Shown one piece after another: positions 39,101 through 54,100 of a DNA stretch of 64,000 nt. The notes under the pieces are model-generated. The model made no database searches and was not told where the DNA came from. It was given only the letters and a program-made list of their open reading frames with translations. Numbering within the stretch: position 1 is the first letter of the stretch; every line of letters begins with the position of its first letter. Both the position numbers and the translations under genes were made by a program. Source of the stretch: Odiellus spinosus (taxonomy: Eukaryota; Arthropoda; Arachnida; Opiliones; Phalangiidae); the NCBI GenBank assembly GCA_963920705.1, contig OY987227.1:12813602-12877601 (forward strand), read 5' to 3'.

Positions 39101-42100
39101 AATTGGCGGGCATCCTTTCCTGTAAGTTGTATTTAAAGAACGAACGAGTTAAAAAAAACTTTGATTAAATAGTTATAGTTTTTAAACCAAGAATTGCTGT
39201 AAAACATACTTGAAACTTCCCATAGCTGGGGTTACTCCGTCCGCGCAACAACCGAATTCAGTTTCGTGACACGTTTCCCCTTCCGGTATTTTAATAGGCG
39301 CGCAGCCCGCAAAATTTTCACCGGCTGCCTTCACCCCATCTGGACAACATCCGTATTTCGTTTCTTGACACCCTCCGATGTTAATAAGGCCATCTGTGGT
39401 TACAAACCAAAATATTTTTTCTCGTTACTCTAAACTATGGGAAAATCACGCATACCTTCGTCGCAAGGATCAGTGTTGCAAGATTCCTTATTCACGGGTT
39501 TCAAACCTGGATCGCAGTTTTTACTCTCAATGACCTCTTCTTCTTGAATGCATAGAATTGGTCTAGTTTTGTCTCCTCCGCCGCAAGGCGCGGTACACTG
39601 CAAATTATATACCAGTTCTTATAAACTTCTAAAAGTAGAGGTAGTCTTGCTAAAACGTACCCTTCCATAAGGACCAGTGAACCATTGTCCTTCACAAATA
39701 GGACCTGTACAGTTCTGATGCAGGGCCATCTTCTTGCTGGGGTCGCATTTAGCTTCTGGTACTTTAGTCAAAGTATCTCCTTTCCATTCGCCGCAGAATA
39801 CCACCCTCGTTTGAACACCCAAACCGCACTTAGCCGAGCACTAAATGAGCAATAGTATTTTCAGTTTGCTATCCCCTTAAAAAAACTTGGTTTTATACCT
39901 GACTCCACTCTGAAGAATGCCACATGGCGTTACATTCTGTTCTTTCGTTTTCGGGACATTCTTTGGTCAAACTGGGTGCCTTTTTGGGGTCACATAAATT
40001 TCCTGGAAACAGTTTACCCTCCTCGGTGGCGCAGAAGATTTCACGAGACTCTAGAAATAGTCCACAAGTACCCGAACACTATAGGTAAAATAGATAATTA
40101 GTTAACCGATAAGTGGATGAATTTAATTGTGGAATTTAATTACCCCTGACCAAGGAGTCGTTATCCATTCGACTCCTTCGCAAGGGCCGGAAGTACAAGT
40201 TTGTGTTTCTGGCTGTTTCGGACCGAGTATTTTCTCGCATTCGGTATCTTCGACAACTTCACCTATTTCCTTGTCGGAACCACCGCCGCTTCCAATATCG
40301 CCTAAATCCAGCTCTCTCTCTTGTTCTTCTCCTTTCTCTTCTTCTTTCTCAGGTTGCGGTTTAACTCTGCAGGTTACTTTTCTCGTTTGGGTACCTTCTC
40401 CGCAAGGCTTATTGCACTGCAGAAATATAGTATTTTATCTTAACGCTCTTATTTTTGTTTTGGTATCATCTTTACTTACGGCTGACCAAGGACCCGTAAC
40501 CCATTCGGGACAAGCTTTCTGATCTATTTCGCATTCTTGGTAGAAGGACGGTGCGGGACCAGCTTCCTGACAGATTTGAGGGGCAACCATGACCGTGACG
40601 TTCCCTTCTTTCCTCTCCACGCATGATACCATCCGGTATTGTATTCCTTTGGCTTCGGATCCGCATCCACCAGAACCCCTACATTCCATCCATTCTCCTA
40701 CATTCCATCTATGTGTTTTAATCATATGTTAGGGTAGTTGCTTTTTATACCGCGATAGTTATTAATAGTTTTCGTTTTATGGATAAACTAACTCTGCATT
40801 GCAAGGTACGTCCCCACACACTCTCTCAACTTCCGGCCTGTTGTTGGGATCGCACAGGTTAGGATCCACACTTTCGTAGTCAGACGCCCTTGAGCAGGCT
40901 ATTTCTCGCCTTTGTATTCCTACGCGTTTGAAATGGACCATACAGTAGAATCACAGTAGAAATTACAAATTTCTAGCTTCGCGTTGTTTTGGCAAATTTA
41001 TTCTATTAAACTCTACCTCCTCCGCATGTTACGGGGCACTCGTCAAATTCTCTTACAGTCCACGCGTATCTGTCTGGCGTTTGTCTACCTGTTACGCTTT
41101 TTGGGATGGAGTACTCGTAGATGATACCCTGATTTTTTTCCTGGTAGAGTAACTAAGGGCCCAAGCGTATTTTCATTCAATTATTTTTAATTTCGAGTTT
41201 TACAAATCTGTCGAACACTATTTACCACTATATAAAGAGGTTCCATGGTGGGTCCCAACGTCCATAATTTTTCGGGTTCCAAAGAGGCCGAAGCCTTTCT
41301 TTCGTAGTGAAATTCGGTGCCGGCGAACTTTTTATCTTGCGGATAGTCTATTTTCCAATCTCCGTTCAGATAGTATTGATTCTCCAAGTTACGAACGGCC
41401 AAATAGTTGTTAGTTGGGAGTTTCTCTTCAATTCGTACATTAGTGGCACCCGATGGTATCAGGATGATATCGTTGTAACCTTTTGGAAATTAAGAATATA
41501 GTGTTATTTAACAAAGGAGCCCGGCTTGCAGCTTGGCACGTTTTCAACGACAATCGTCTAGGTTACTAACCCACTTTCATGCTGTCATGATCGAAAACTC
41601 CTTCTAGAGTATCGCAAGTATTTCCATCGCCTCCGCACTCTCTGCATTTGTCTTCTTTGGCTTCCGATCCCAATATCATATCGCAACCTACAGGCTATAA
41701 GTTTATCCTTGTCAGCGTTTCAATCGTTCTACAAACCACGTAATTGGTACGTGCGTGGCTCTTACCATACAAACACCTTCGACGCAAACGTCCAATGATC
41801 CTTCTCGACATCGCGTTCCATCTATAACCTTCTTATCGTGCCTGTAATAGAATCTTTCCCCCTTTGGCCTGCAGTTTAATTCGCAAGGATTGGCGGCTAT
41901 AATTGAAAATTTACTCATCTTTTGTAATTTATCATTTATATGTATATATTTAATTTTAAAATCTTAGTGATGTACCTTTGGTATATGGAAACCAGCTGTA
42001 ATATTTCCCTTCGAAGGGTAAACTGTTAAACCTGGCGCATTGTAACTCTCTAAAGTCTTTCGTGCCTTCGGGACAATCCTAATGAGACCCAAAATTATTT

Positions 42101-45100
42101 TAAGCCCTTTTTTAGTTATAAAGTTTACTATGTTGATTAATTTTTTGTATACCTGAATGTTACAAGAAAAGTATCTTTTGGGTGGGCCGACACACGAATG
42201 AGTACCGTCTGATCTACAGTTAATAGAAATAAAATTGTATTCCTGGGAAGAAAATTTACAATTAGCTGAGTTTGTGTCCTTGCTAAGCCTTACATGGATA
42301 AGGATAAAGAGTCGAGAAACGTGTTATTTTAAATAATTATGAACGTAAAAATATAGCTAAGTTCACGCAAGACACTTCGAAACCGTTTTCAAATAGTTTC
42401 GAATGAAAAATCAACTTTCAATGTAAAAACCTTTTTGATTAAGAATCTGTAACGTTGACCCCAAAATTTTGAAATTTGACCCATACAAAAAGGTTAAAAA
42501 GGGTTTTAAAGTGTCTAGTGTGTGAAAGCAGCTTATATGTGTAAAAACCAAAAGTTCTTAATTTATAGTTAAGAAAGTTAGATTTAGAGGTCTAAAATCC
42601 CTTCTCCATTTTCCTACAGATGAAAACAAGAATAACATTTTTTAGAATATTTGCAGCTAATCAAAGCTAGCTCTTCTTGAAATATTTAACGCTTATCAAC
42701 TGAACCCTTAAAGGGATGATGAAGAGGAAAATTAAGTGATTTTTTTATCGATTCTACTATAAAAAATGAGACTATTAAAACTTAAAGGAAATATCTCTGA
42801 ATTGCGCAAAAAACCTAATTTTGCATTCTGTTAAATTAGTTGAAGGTCTTCCTTTTTCATTCTATGTCAAAATCAGAAGGTTTATGATTTTTTTACAATT
42901 CAGAGACACTGCCTGAATGTTTTACTACTCAAACATGTTAAAAAGCATTTCATTTTCATATTAACCCTCACTTTAAAGCTTTCTATAATTTTTACCAGTC
43001 GGAAAATTTAGTTAGTTTCTTGGTTAATTAACAGCAAAATAATGAGAATTCTTTGGCTAGGCTAGTTTTAGTTATGCTTTAATTCATATTTTTCGCTACA
43101 ATAAAAATAACACGCTCCTCGATCGTCTTCATTTCTTTTTATCGAAAAGAATAATTCTTAGTAGGTCGATTTCTTTCGATAAAATTATTAATCTAAATTG
43201 TGACCTTTTGGAAATACACTTGTAACTTTATATTCAGATAAGAATCGTTAATTTTTAATCCAGAAACTATTATATTTCGAATATGAGCGCCACCAGAATC
43301 GTTTAAATGCTCTGGTTGGACCGGAAACATAAATAAGAATAAATAGACGGAATGGGCGGATAACGAAATCTGTTTACGCTTTCTTTTAGCGCTCCCTTTA
43401 TCTAACTTAAACTTGTCTTCGTCGGACATGAAAAAAGTGACACTTTAAAGATGTGTCCACCCCTCAATTTGGTTTCGGAAATTCGTCTCTAAACTCAACA
43501 ACTTGCGATAAAATCGTTTTCCCAACCCATCCCCCCTCCGAGTGGAATCACTTTCTGGTGCGGCACAGTCCCTCTAGTCTCGTTCGCATAGAATCCTCAA
43601 AAGCACGAATACAAATAGACTAAAATATTTGCTGGAATGTACCAATCAATAGGACATTTCTTAGATTTTGAGAAACTTATTGAAAACGTTCAGAAAGCTA
43701 CTTTTTCCGCTCAAGATTATATCTAACGCTTTGATAAAGGTCAACCATTAAAGAATGTCGTGTTTTGAATTCAGTGTAACATCTGAGAACGCGGAACATA
43801 ATTTAAATTACTATAAGAGAATGAAATTTAAGGTTTAAATAAACAGAAACCTGAGCTCTCTCCTCTTAAAATAATTTCTCCAATTGCTTATTTGCTTCTT
43901 TCTTTCAACCGTATGATAATTTTAGTCTTAACCATGGCTGTTTCTAAATCCATCCGTATTTATAAGAGAAATCTTTTGTCATTGTATTTATATATCAAAT
44001 TCTTTATAATGCGAACCTGGTTTATCGTAAATGTTGAATTCCCTTGAAGATCATTTCCCTCCACCCCACGGGACAATTTGCCCATCCTCCATAAGCTCGT
44101 TCGTAAGTTAAATTTACCGTGCACTCAAGGTGGGATGCTGTTTAAGTCTCTAAAGCTTTTATTCCTATCTAATAACAACGACTCTTCGTACTTGATGAAA
44201 ATTCCGAGTGAAATTGATTTTATAGAGTATCCCCTTCAATTTGGTAAACAGAAATAATTCTGTCACTCCCGGGAGCGGATAAATTTATCTCGTAATCCGA
44301 AACCTTGGCGAAATCTATTTTGAACATCATCGCGTTCCAATTTCTACCGTTTCGCCTAGAAAAAGCTTATAGAGAAATTTGAGTGCATTTTTTCGAATGT
44401 CCTTTGGGTCTTTTTGGGGTCTGTTTTATTTCCTCGGAAAGCCTGAACTCCGAAATTCAATACTCGGTATCTATGTAGCTTAATGGGATCGAAAGGACGA
44501 AGTACGGTCGCCTTAGCTTTCTTAGTGGTTTGTGGTTAGATTGATAGATAAAGAGGGTTTGTTTTAGGACCTGACATCCATGCAGATCCTGGACTGAAAG
44601 GCTACGCCACCTCCGCAGCTTCTGGAACATTCGCTGGCTTCCGAAAAGGGACCCCATTCTCCGGAATCGATTGATGGGTCGTGAGGGCCCACCGTGAAGT
44701 TTTGATGAAAGAAATGAGCGTATTGCTGACGTTTGTGCCTTTCGTGGCGAACTTTCTGAAACGAAATACAACAAAATTACGAACAAAGTTTACTAGTTTT
44801 GAGAAACTCATTGAAAATATCAGTTACAAAGATTTTGAAATGTTACATTTCTAAAAAATTTTAATTAATGGGATGTCAATAATTTTTTCAATTTATTTTG
44901 GTCAGCGAACTTTAAATGAACGTTAAGGACAACCTGGAAAGGCAAGGGATTTAAATTATTTAACTGGTTAATAAATTTAAAAGAGACAATCGTTTTCAAA
45001 CTGCAGGTGTTAATTTAAATATTAACTGTCATTTTAATTAAAATCAATTAACCATAAATCGCTCAATGGGGATCCCCTTTTTGGATAGAAAATTTATTTG

Positions 45101-48100
45101 AATAAATATAAAAGCTTTGAGGGAACTTTTAAGTGAATTTAAAATGTTTTTGATACATGGTTATTTGAGCATCGAATCTAAATAACTCTATAAAATATGC
45201 TCTGAAAACACTAAATAGTATTTTACGTATCTGGCCAGGAAAGTCCCTATATTTAGTCATTCCCTCATCCCCAAAATCATGCGATTTTTAATTCTCGCAT
45301 ATATTACCCGATATTACCATATTTGACTCGATTCAAATCAAGTTTCTTATGCAAAAATAAAAACAGCGGTTGAATCAAGTCAGCCGGAAGTTTCAACGCT
45401 TATAAATGTATACCTTTGTTTATACTAATGTACATACAATCTTAAAAATAACTTTATCCCTCGTGGAAAAACCAGTTTTTAAATATTGATTAGATCCTTT
45501 CCGAGGTTGTAATTGAGTAAATTTTACCTCGAAGAAAGATAGGAGCATATTGGTACTAGGTGAAAATTACGAGTATACCCAGAAAAAAATAGTAAACGTT
45601 CTTGTGTCGTATCATATATCCATCTAGTAGTTTTAGAACAATGGGAAGTACTGTCATGTTGTGTATGATGTGTCGGCGAGTTCATACAACCCTCGCGGTA
45701 AATCGACCGTAATTTATTGGTACATTTCTTTAAAAAAAACTCTCCCGTTAATTTTCTACCACATTTTATTTTCAACTTGGTGGTTCCCCCTCAAACGTCT
45801 CGTCACAACATTCTCGTCTGGCGATGGTTCGGAACCAATGCAACGCGGCTCGACAAGAAATGTTTGAGGTGGATGTTTTATATTGCAGAGTTCATCGCCT
45901 GCGATATATGGTATCCACGGGAACTCAATGAATGGGGTAGATTATATACTATAGTTTATTTCATTTTTAATTGAAACCGCGTGCAAAGCTATATATTCCT
46001 TTTATCTCTATCTAAACAAATATCTATTCAAAGAGGATTTGATTTTACAACTGGGAGGCCGCGTACTAATTCAACAAGTATCATTTGAAGATAACTATAA
46101 AATCACTAGTACGAAACCAACCGAAGAAACAGTAGAATTTAACGCAAAGAAAAGCGCTTCTCCGCGTTAGATGTTATTGTATCTAAGACTGGATACTAGT
46201 ATAAGAAGTTATCTTAGTCAATTTGAAAAATTTAACGAAAACCATAGTAGATACTTTCTAAAATAATGACTCAATTTAACGTTTGGTTACTCGGCATCTA
46301 TATTCTCAAATTATTTAGTTTTCGTAAATTTCGATTAGGCTTGTGTCTGCCGTCCCCGCCTCGAGTGAAAAACAAGTCGTCGCGTTTGCGTAACTATGTG
46401 GTACACGGCCCATCTTGTTTCTTTATATTTTTTCAGCGTGTACTAAGCTACGAGTAAAACCGTTATTTTTGTTAATTAGATGTAAAGATGAAGATATATG
46501 GTCAAAGCTTCGCGCCTTGAAAATTCAAGATCAAATTGATTACGCTCGCATATATTCACGAGGAGTTAGCAATAACTATACTTTCAACATTTTTTCCAAC
46601 TTCTCTCGAAAGACTAACGTAATTGTAATATGGCGTAATATCGCGTCCCGGCGTTTCTCTTCCTGCTAACCTTTAACATATTCACTTTATACCGTTTATT
46701 TTCACGACTGGGCGGAATAGTTGCGCTCTATGAACCCTTAAAATTAAGACCCCATCTGGGCAATTTTATAAAACTCTGAATTGCCAATGAGGTGGGGTGT
46801 TTTCTGCGAAAGGGGAAATGGCGCGAGAATGTTCGTGGGTGCAGGCTGTTGGAGCTGAATAGCTATATAGTATTTATTAAGAAAAATCAAGACGCCGGCC
46901 GAGAAAATTAATGTTTCTTATAAATAAACTTGCCGAAAGTCTTAAAATGAATAAATGACAAAGATATAGCCTAGTGAAAAAAATGTAATGCGTAATACCA
47001 AGAGTATATAAAATCATCCCTTGGAGTATGGGTCTCAGCCACTCCCACGTTACATGATAATAAAATTGCAGAATGTTCTAAATGACTTCCCCGAGTAACA
47101 TTTTTAATTACTGTTATACTTAATTTTCAAATTAACTTTAAAGGGAAACTTGCAGCTAAAAAGGGATCACCTTTTGAATTTATTTTCGGAATCACCATGC
47201 CAAAAAAACGTAACACGTTTTAAGTGTTTAAATTAATTTCTGAAGTTTGGTAAAATTTGAAAAAAATTAAATATAAATTCTGGCCTATCATATTATTTCA
47301 GCCTTCAACAGCGCTTGTAATGTAATAACATTAAAAAATAGGCCTGCGTTTTATGCCTAAGACAACAGGTTCAAACGCCTTCCTATAATCTTAATGTTAA
47401 AGTTTTAAGGCTGTTAAAGGCTAAATTGAATTTAAATTAAAACATTTAAATTTAAACATAAGAAAATAGCGAAGATATCAACCCATTTATGAGGGATTTA
47501 TTCGAAACCCGATAAAAAAAAAAATTTTCAATCGATCATTTTTTCTTATTTTATTATATATGATTACGTAACTTCCCCGAGACTCTTTAAATTTTAATAA
47601 TTAATATTAACATTTAATTAATCTCCTTGGATCCTTTTTAAGCTTATACTTTCAGAGTAAGTAAAGAATTAATTTCCAAGTTAATGTTTGTATGTAATTT
47701 TTTTAACTGGTAAATTAGGCTTATTTTAACGTCAAATAATCGATAGAAAATCACTTTTTAATCGGGCTTCATTAGCCCTTTAATAAGAAAAATATTTTGA
47801 GGCTGTAAAATCTGATTAAAAGTTTTATATGTATTTGGTATTTAATAACTCACGTGGTGTGCTGGCGAGATTAGTGAAAGTTCATCGGCTATCGTTCCTC
47901 CCAATATTAGCAATATTGAGGCCAAAGATACGCTCCTATATGAAAAGACATAAAAATATATAATAAACGTACAAAATGTAATCGCGCGATATCGCCTATA
48001 GTAATAATAATTGGCTCGATATTAATCCAATCCGCGCCTGGAAGAAAAATGAAAGGATACCCGGGGCTCTTCCAACTCCTCCGCATCCTTCCCTCTTTCC

Positions 48101-51100
48101 TTTGGATATATTATATTTAGGGGTCATACTTATAATATAATTAATAGTTTTATTTTGTGTGAGTTGGGCGGGCGGGCAACGTGACTAATAAAAAGCAATT
48201 TGGACAAAGTGTTTGAACACGAGTGAATAGACAGAAAAAGACGCGAAATATAATAGAAAAATAAGCACCGTAAGACGTGTGGGAGAAATTGAAGAATAAA
48301 TAACCATTCACACGTCGAGACGCCAAGTTTTTCAACGAGTTAATAATTTAGATATGGGCCTAAACCATTGAACTATTCCTTGTTTGACACGCGAGTCTAT
48401 TGTATATTCTATAGATACTTGGTTTCCAAGTTTATGGAAGAGATCTCAAAGTGGTCAAAAATGGGATCCATGTATTGTTAAATCAATCTGCGTGGTCACA
48501 TTCATCCAATAGTAGGAATTTAAGATTTATGTTAGTTTTAAATGGTGACCTACTTGGAAAAAATATCCCTTGATAATAGAAGTAAAGAAGTTCTGAACTG
48601 TTCAAGATTTTTTAAATGTTGACTAAGACATGAACCTCAGTAAACAGTATTTCTCTATTTATTTATTTTTATTATTAATTTGATTTGAAAATAAAATAAA
48701 TAATAATATTTAAAATTCAATTTTAAGTTGGACCCCGACCTCGACCAAAATCTCACCCCATATAAGATTGTCAATGTGAATGGTCCTTTAAAGTAATGAA
48801 TAGAAAGAGTGACACGGGCTGCCCCGTTGTCGTCATCGGTACATATGGGTCTCACTGAGAAGGGTGACGACCAGCAACTCGTGGCATTGACACGATCATA
48901 AGCTCAGGGGGAATAATAAGCCGCTGGAGCTGACGAAGAAGCTTTATTATCCGCGCACAACGCAAAAATACACTAGTAACTTAATTTATTTTTATTAGAA
49001 TGTGGGAGAGTAGTTCAGTCGTACGCCTAAAAACATAGTTCTGCGGGTTAACGGGACTCTTGCAGTTTGAGTTAGATAGGAATCTAAACTTTATACTAGC
49101 TACAATAGAATGAAATTGGTTTCCGGTGGTTCAATCAAATGATAAATTTTGTAACCAGACGAGACCACGTATACAGGACCTATAATACTTTATATGAGAA
49201 CTGTAAATTTGTCACCCACATAATTTGCATTGTCTGTGTTTTATGCTGATGAGTAACGTTTACATTAAGGTTAGGGGTTTAGAACAAGCTGATTTAATTT
49301 ATATTTCTAGTTTAATTTAATTAAATTAAGTTGGAGGGCGTAATACTAACACACAGCAGAATTATTCCAGTGGTTTGTGGGTATACTTAGTTACGTGACT
49401 GTCCCGACCAATAGAAAGTGGTTTTACAGTTCGTACGAGAAAATGTTGGATGTCATATAGCTAGAAGAACAAATAGTACGAATGTTTTGACGCCCCCAAA
49501 AAAATCATTAAAAAAATACAAAAACATAATTAAAGGAGATTATTTGTACTGGCGCACGATTCCAATAAACTAACATACCACAAATTAATTTGCCAGCAGT
49601 ATGATGTAATATTATAAACCCATACTTTATAGTAATTATCGTTGATTAATTAAAATTTAATTGAATCGTTGTTTTAATGTAACTTCGTATTTATTTTTAA
49701 CAGGTTGATCAAAGTAAAAAAAATTCAAGTACAACTAAGCTTAAAATCGAACCGAACTTTCCTTGTTCCGCTTAATACCAGTCGCTACGCCTTTTACAGA
49801 TAACTATGGGTAAGTGTCAGATATTTCTGTATTTTAAATTTATACATAAGGTTTATATTTAAGAAAATATTAGTATCCAAAAATTACAAGCCGTGTCAAC
49901 CTCCCTTTAAAATATCGTTTGGGCATCATCGTAAGGGGATTGATTCGGCTGTCATTTATCAACGAAAAAAAATGAAAAGGAGAATAATAGTTTGTCGGGG
50001 TGGCAGTTTGCATAATGCTCGCCGCGATTCTTAATACGTGATTCCCTTTTACGAAATATTTCGTGAAAAGAGTCCGGTTTCTCTCACGGTTGGGGGTTTT
50101 TATTATTTAAAACCAATTTTAAATTTCATTACGTAGGAAGCCAAGCTACCCTTAACGTTACTTAGAAATAAACCCAATTTCGGGTTAACTTTCGGCTTAA
50201 TTTCGACTGGTGCCATGGGTGCCCCCAAGGTGCCCTTTGGGACCCTTCTCACCCCGATTCAGATCGATAATAAGCGTTTCCGACAGAGTTCGAAGAATGT
50301 TTGACCCCGTGCCGAGCGAATATAAAACCCTGAAACTGGTAATAGGGTGCCCTATGATCTAAACGGTACCTTAACTTATCCAAGGGCGATAAACGATTAG
50401 AGAAGAAGGCTGTCGTGTGTTATTCCCCGTTTACAAGATACTCTCTCCAACACTCGCCTTCATTCGGTTTTCTTTCGTATACGCGTCCTTTTGCTCCGTA
50501 GTCCTCCCCTTCTCTTTCATCTATTATACAACTTCATTGTAATTCTCTTCCCATGCTTGCGGTGCTTATATATAGCAAAAGGGTATCTCCATGAAAAGCG
50601 GAGTTAGACCCAAAACTACTTATTAGCCTATTGATTCTAAGATACAGATACCTGGTTTTGTCTGCTTAAAGAAAAGTAGAAGAAAAAATTCAAATTTTTG
50701 TTTAAACATAATTTATCTTTTTAAATACTTTGGAAAAAAGTTAGCTGTTCGCGTTTTTTGCTATATAGCTCGTTACAACCCGTGTAAGCAATATTCTCAA
50801 AAGCTAAGATTTATGTAGGATTGAACAGATATAAAACTAAATAGGTTCAATGCGGGGAAAAATCAAAATAATTTGCTATTTCTAAATCATTAATCTTATA
50901 ATCTAAATTTTCATATATTGGCTAACCACTTCCGTAAAATATGATTACGTAATTAATTACTTTAGTGCATTCAAAGCAAAGCCTTGTACACCGCGAATAA
51001 TCCCTCGATAATTAACTTCTAATTTGGACCAAATAATCGAAAATAATTAAATTAAAAATCTTAAAAAAATTTGACCGTAATTTTGAATATTTCCTATTTT

Positions 51101-54100
51101 AAAATTAAACCTAAACGGCTGCATAAAATATCAAATAATTAGTTTGGTTACATGAGTCTGATAATGTGCTCTGCACCCTTATTTAATTACCTGCAAATTT
51201 TCAATTGTACTGTTTCAGGATTATAAAGCACTTTATATGAATGTATCGTATAACCGAACTTATTGACAATATTACGAAATGTAAAATTAACAAACTAATT
51301 ACGGAATTTTTTTTTACATCAATGAAAAACATACAAAGGTTTAGGAATTTTAAATATAAAAATTTGTAAGACAACATGCAAGGGTTAATACATTAATAAC
51401 ATTGCAAATTCCACTTGGATATAATTTCTGAGGAAATTTTAGTCAAAAAATACTTCAAAGAATAGCGACGTTTCGTCGCCTCGCTTCTTAATTTATTTTT
51501 TATTTCATTATATTTTATGGAGTGTCTTGAGGCATTTCAATCCCTACACACACCTCCAAAACGCTATAATATCAATTAAGATTGCCACGCACTTCATCTC
51601 ATTTTTCGCTTTCGCTTTTTCACTCGTAATTCTTCTAACAAGCGCGAGGCATTGAAAACTTCTTCAAATCTTAACCGGTTTGTTATACATAGAAAAGGTG
51701 TTTTATTTTATTTTATATTTATCCCTCGGCGTTAATACCAAAAATCAAAAGTAGATAAGACCTAAGAGAAGAAGGGTTTCACTACGCATCTCCTTAATGC
51801 TTTTAAGTTTAAGCGATGGGTTAAAATACACAGGCGATTACGTAATCACTTAAGTACAGTCAAAGTTACACGTGTCAGGTTATTAAAAATGCCTCTCCTA
51901 ATAATTACGTCACTGCATTCTAGTTCATGTGAAAACTCGACTTGAAATACGGATTTCCAAATAGCATTCGATTATTCAGTTTATTGCTTGTTACCTTGGC
52001 TTTAATTTTTTTCTGAGGCTGTTCGGCCTATTGTTACAATTGCCTAGGTTAGTGTATCATTTCTCTTTTTATCTCCTTCTGTTAAATGTCATAAGAACTT
52101 GGAATAAATTTGCCATAAAAGGGAGAAGATTAAGAGGAGAGAGTTGGGCGGGAGAAGAAATATTAAACTTGTCAATTTTTTTCTTTCAATTATTTTTTAT
52201 TAAATGGTTTAGGATTGTTTAGCAGCACGATTTATAAATTTATTTTTGATATAATAAGAAGCAAAGAATATAAATCGTTTTACTTATTTTTGGAAGTTTC
52301 AAATTGAGAGATTCTGCAACTATATTATATGTAAATTAGATTGTTACATTTATGTTGAATTTTGGGTGTTGCCGGATTTGGGCGTTTTTTAGCATATAAT
52401 TGGGCTTACGTAATTCTTGCCTATATAGTTTTTTTTTTTTTTTTTTTTTTTTTCGTATAAGCGTCTGATTTTAGTTTTTAGTTTTGAGAAATTAAAATAG
52501 AGTTCGAGAAAAATCTCTAATTTGATTAAAATGGCGTTATTTAGAAATTGTTGGCCAAATGTTTATGGTTTACCACTTTATCTGATATTAACAGATAGTT
52601 TTGGAAAGAGTCGTCTTAGACTGTAACCATTGTAAAATTGTAAATATGTTTTGAATTTGTATTCTACCTTGGAGGCAAGCGAAACTATGTGGTCCAATTT
52701 AGACTAAATATTTGTAAAAATTAATTATGATTGAAGAATTTTCGTTAACTTTGACGAATACTTATATAATTTGAAACTATTTAGTTTTGTAGAGCCACGC
52801 GATTTGTTCGGAATTTCACGTTAATTTATACGTAAGCAAGTCTAAATCTTCCTAAATTGAATCAAGAACGAAGTCATTATCGGTGGAATTCCATTTCGCA
52901 CCGCGCCAACTCCTACACAATGTAACCACGGTGATGCGCCGACTAATAATTAGACATCAAATGAGATGGATTAGTTCCGCGGTCCGCCGTCTAATTTGCG
53001 CGTATCGAAAAAGTGAGAAAGTCGTGTCTTAATTTGCCCCCAAAGTTTTTTTGTTAGAACGGTAATAATTATTCAATTATCTTCGGGCTCATTTTTTCCC
53101 TTTATTGGTACCTCACAAACAATAACCCCTGTGACCTTTTTCGAAGAGAGATCATCTGGTACTCGAGGCTTCTTCTTCTTCAAGATTAAAATTAAAGTCT
53201 ATCTATCCCCAACAGCTTTCCAGTTGATCATTTATCTGGAAAAAAAAACCTTTCGAAAAATCGCGTTTTCCGATTCGCACGATTTCGATATTTTTTTCCT
53301 ATCCGTCTCTCGCGGCGGATTTTGGTTCATGTTTTCTTTAACCTCGACCAGATTTCTCGTATTTTTATCCTCGTCATTTCGAAATAGCATAATTCCAGGA
53401 GCCTCTTTCTATCCTAACATTAATTCTCGTTTATCCGAGAACATTGTTTTACGAGTTTTATTCCTATTTAAATAAAAGGGAAAACCTGTCCCCGGAAATA
53501 ATGTATGGTTGTTAAAGCGTCTGTATTTTTGAGTTTTATTATTTTCTTTAATTCTTATTTATGACAAGACTCTTAATCTTTTATCTTTACGCAAATGAAG
53601 GACCAAACTTAAATGGCAACGGATTGCGAAGGAAAGGAGCAACCTCGAAAGAGAGATATAGAAAAGTTTGGCTTTATTTGGTCACTTTTTCTACTAGTTT
53701 GTACTAGAGCTTATTGAATACTTGATATATTAACCAACGGTTAGGTCAAAGGTCGGAATATGGACGATTTGTTGAATTCTCTTAACTTTCTCGAAAATTC
53801 CAAAGTGATGAAATCTTCCGTATACGAATAATCTCAACTGAACATTATTTGAATTTGTTTTAGTGGATTATAATTTTAAACATTCTGGAAACCTTGTAGA
53901 AGTTGAAGTATTAATGTTTCTCCAGAGCTTCGCCGATAAAACAGCCAGAGGGCATCGATGCATTTTACCCGGAGTTGTTTTGATGATTTGATCAAATCTT
54001 TGAGGTTTCCAAAAGAAGTCTTTTCTTAAGCTCCCTTTTTAACTTTGACCTTGCCGCATACGTCTTCTATTCAATGGGTCTTTACAAAAACATTCCCCAA

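Noticed and set aside
53131..53475. A 114-aa open frame in the papilin first intron
   Set aside because: Phe/Ser/Leu-rich composition typical of AT-rich DNA, no family resemblance, no splice or start context.
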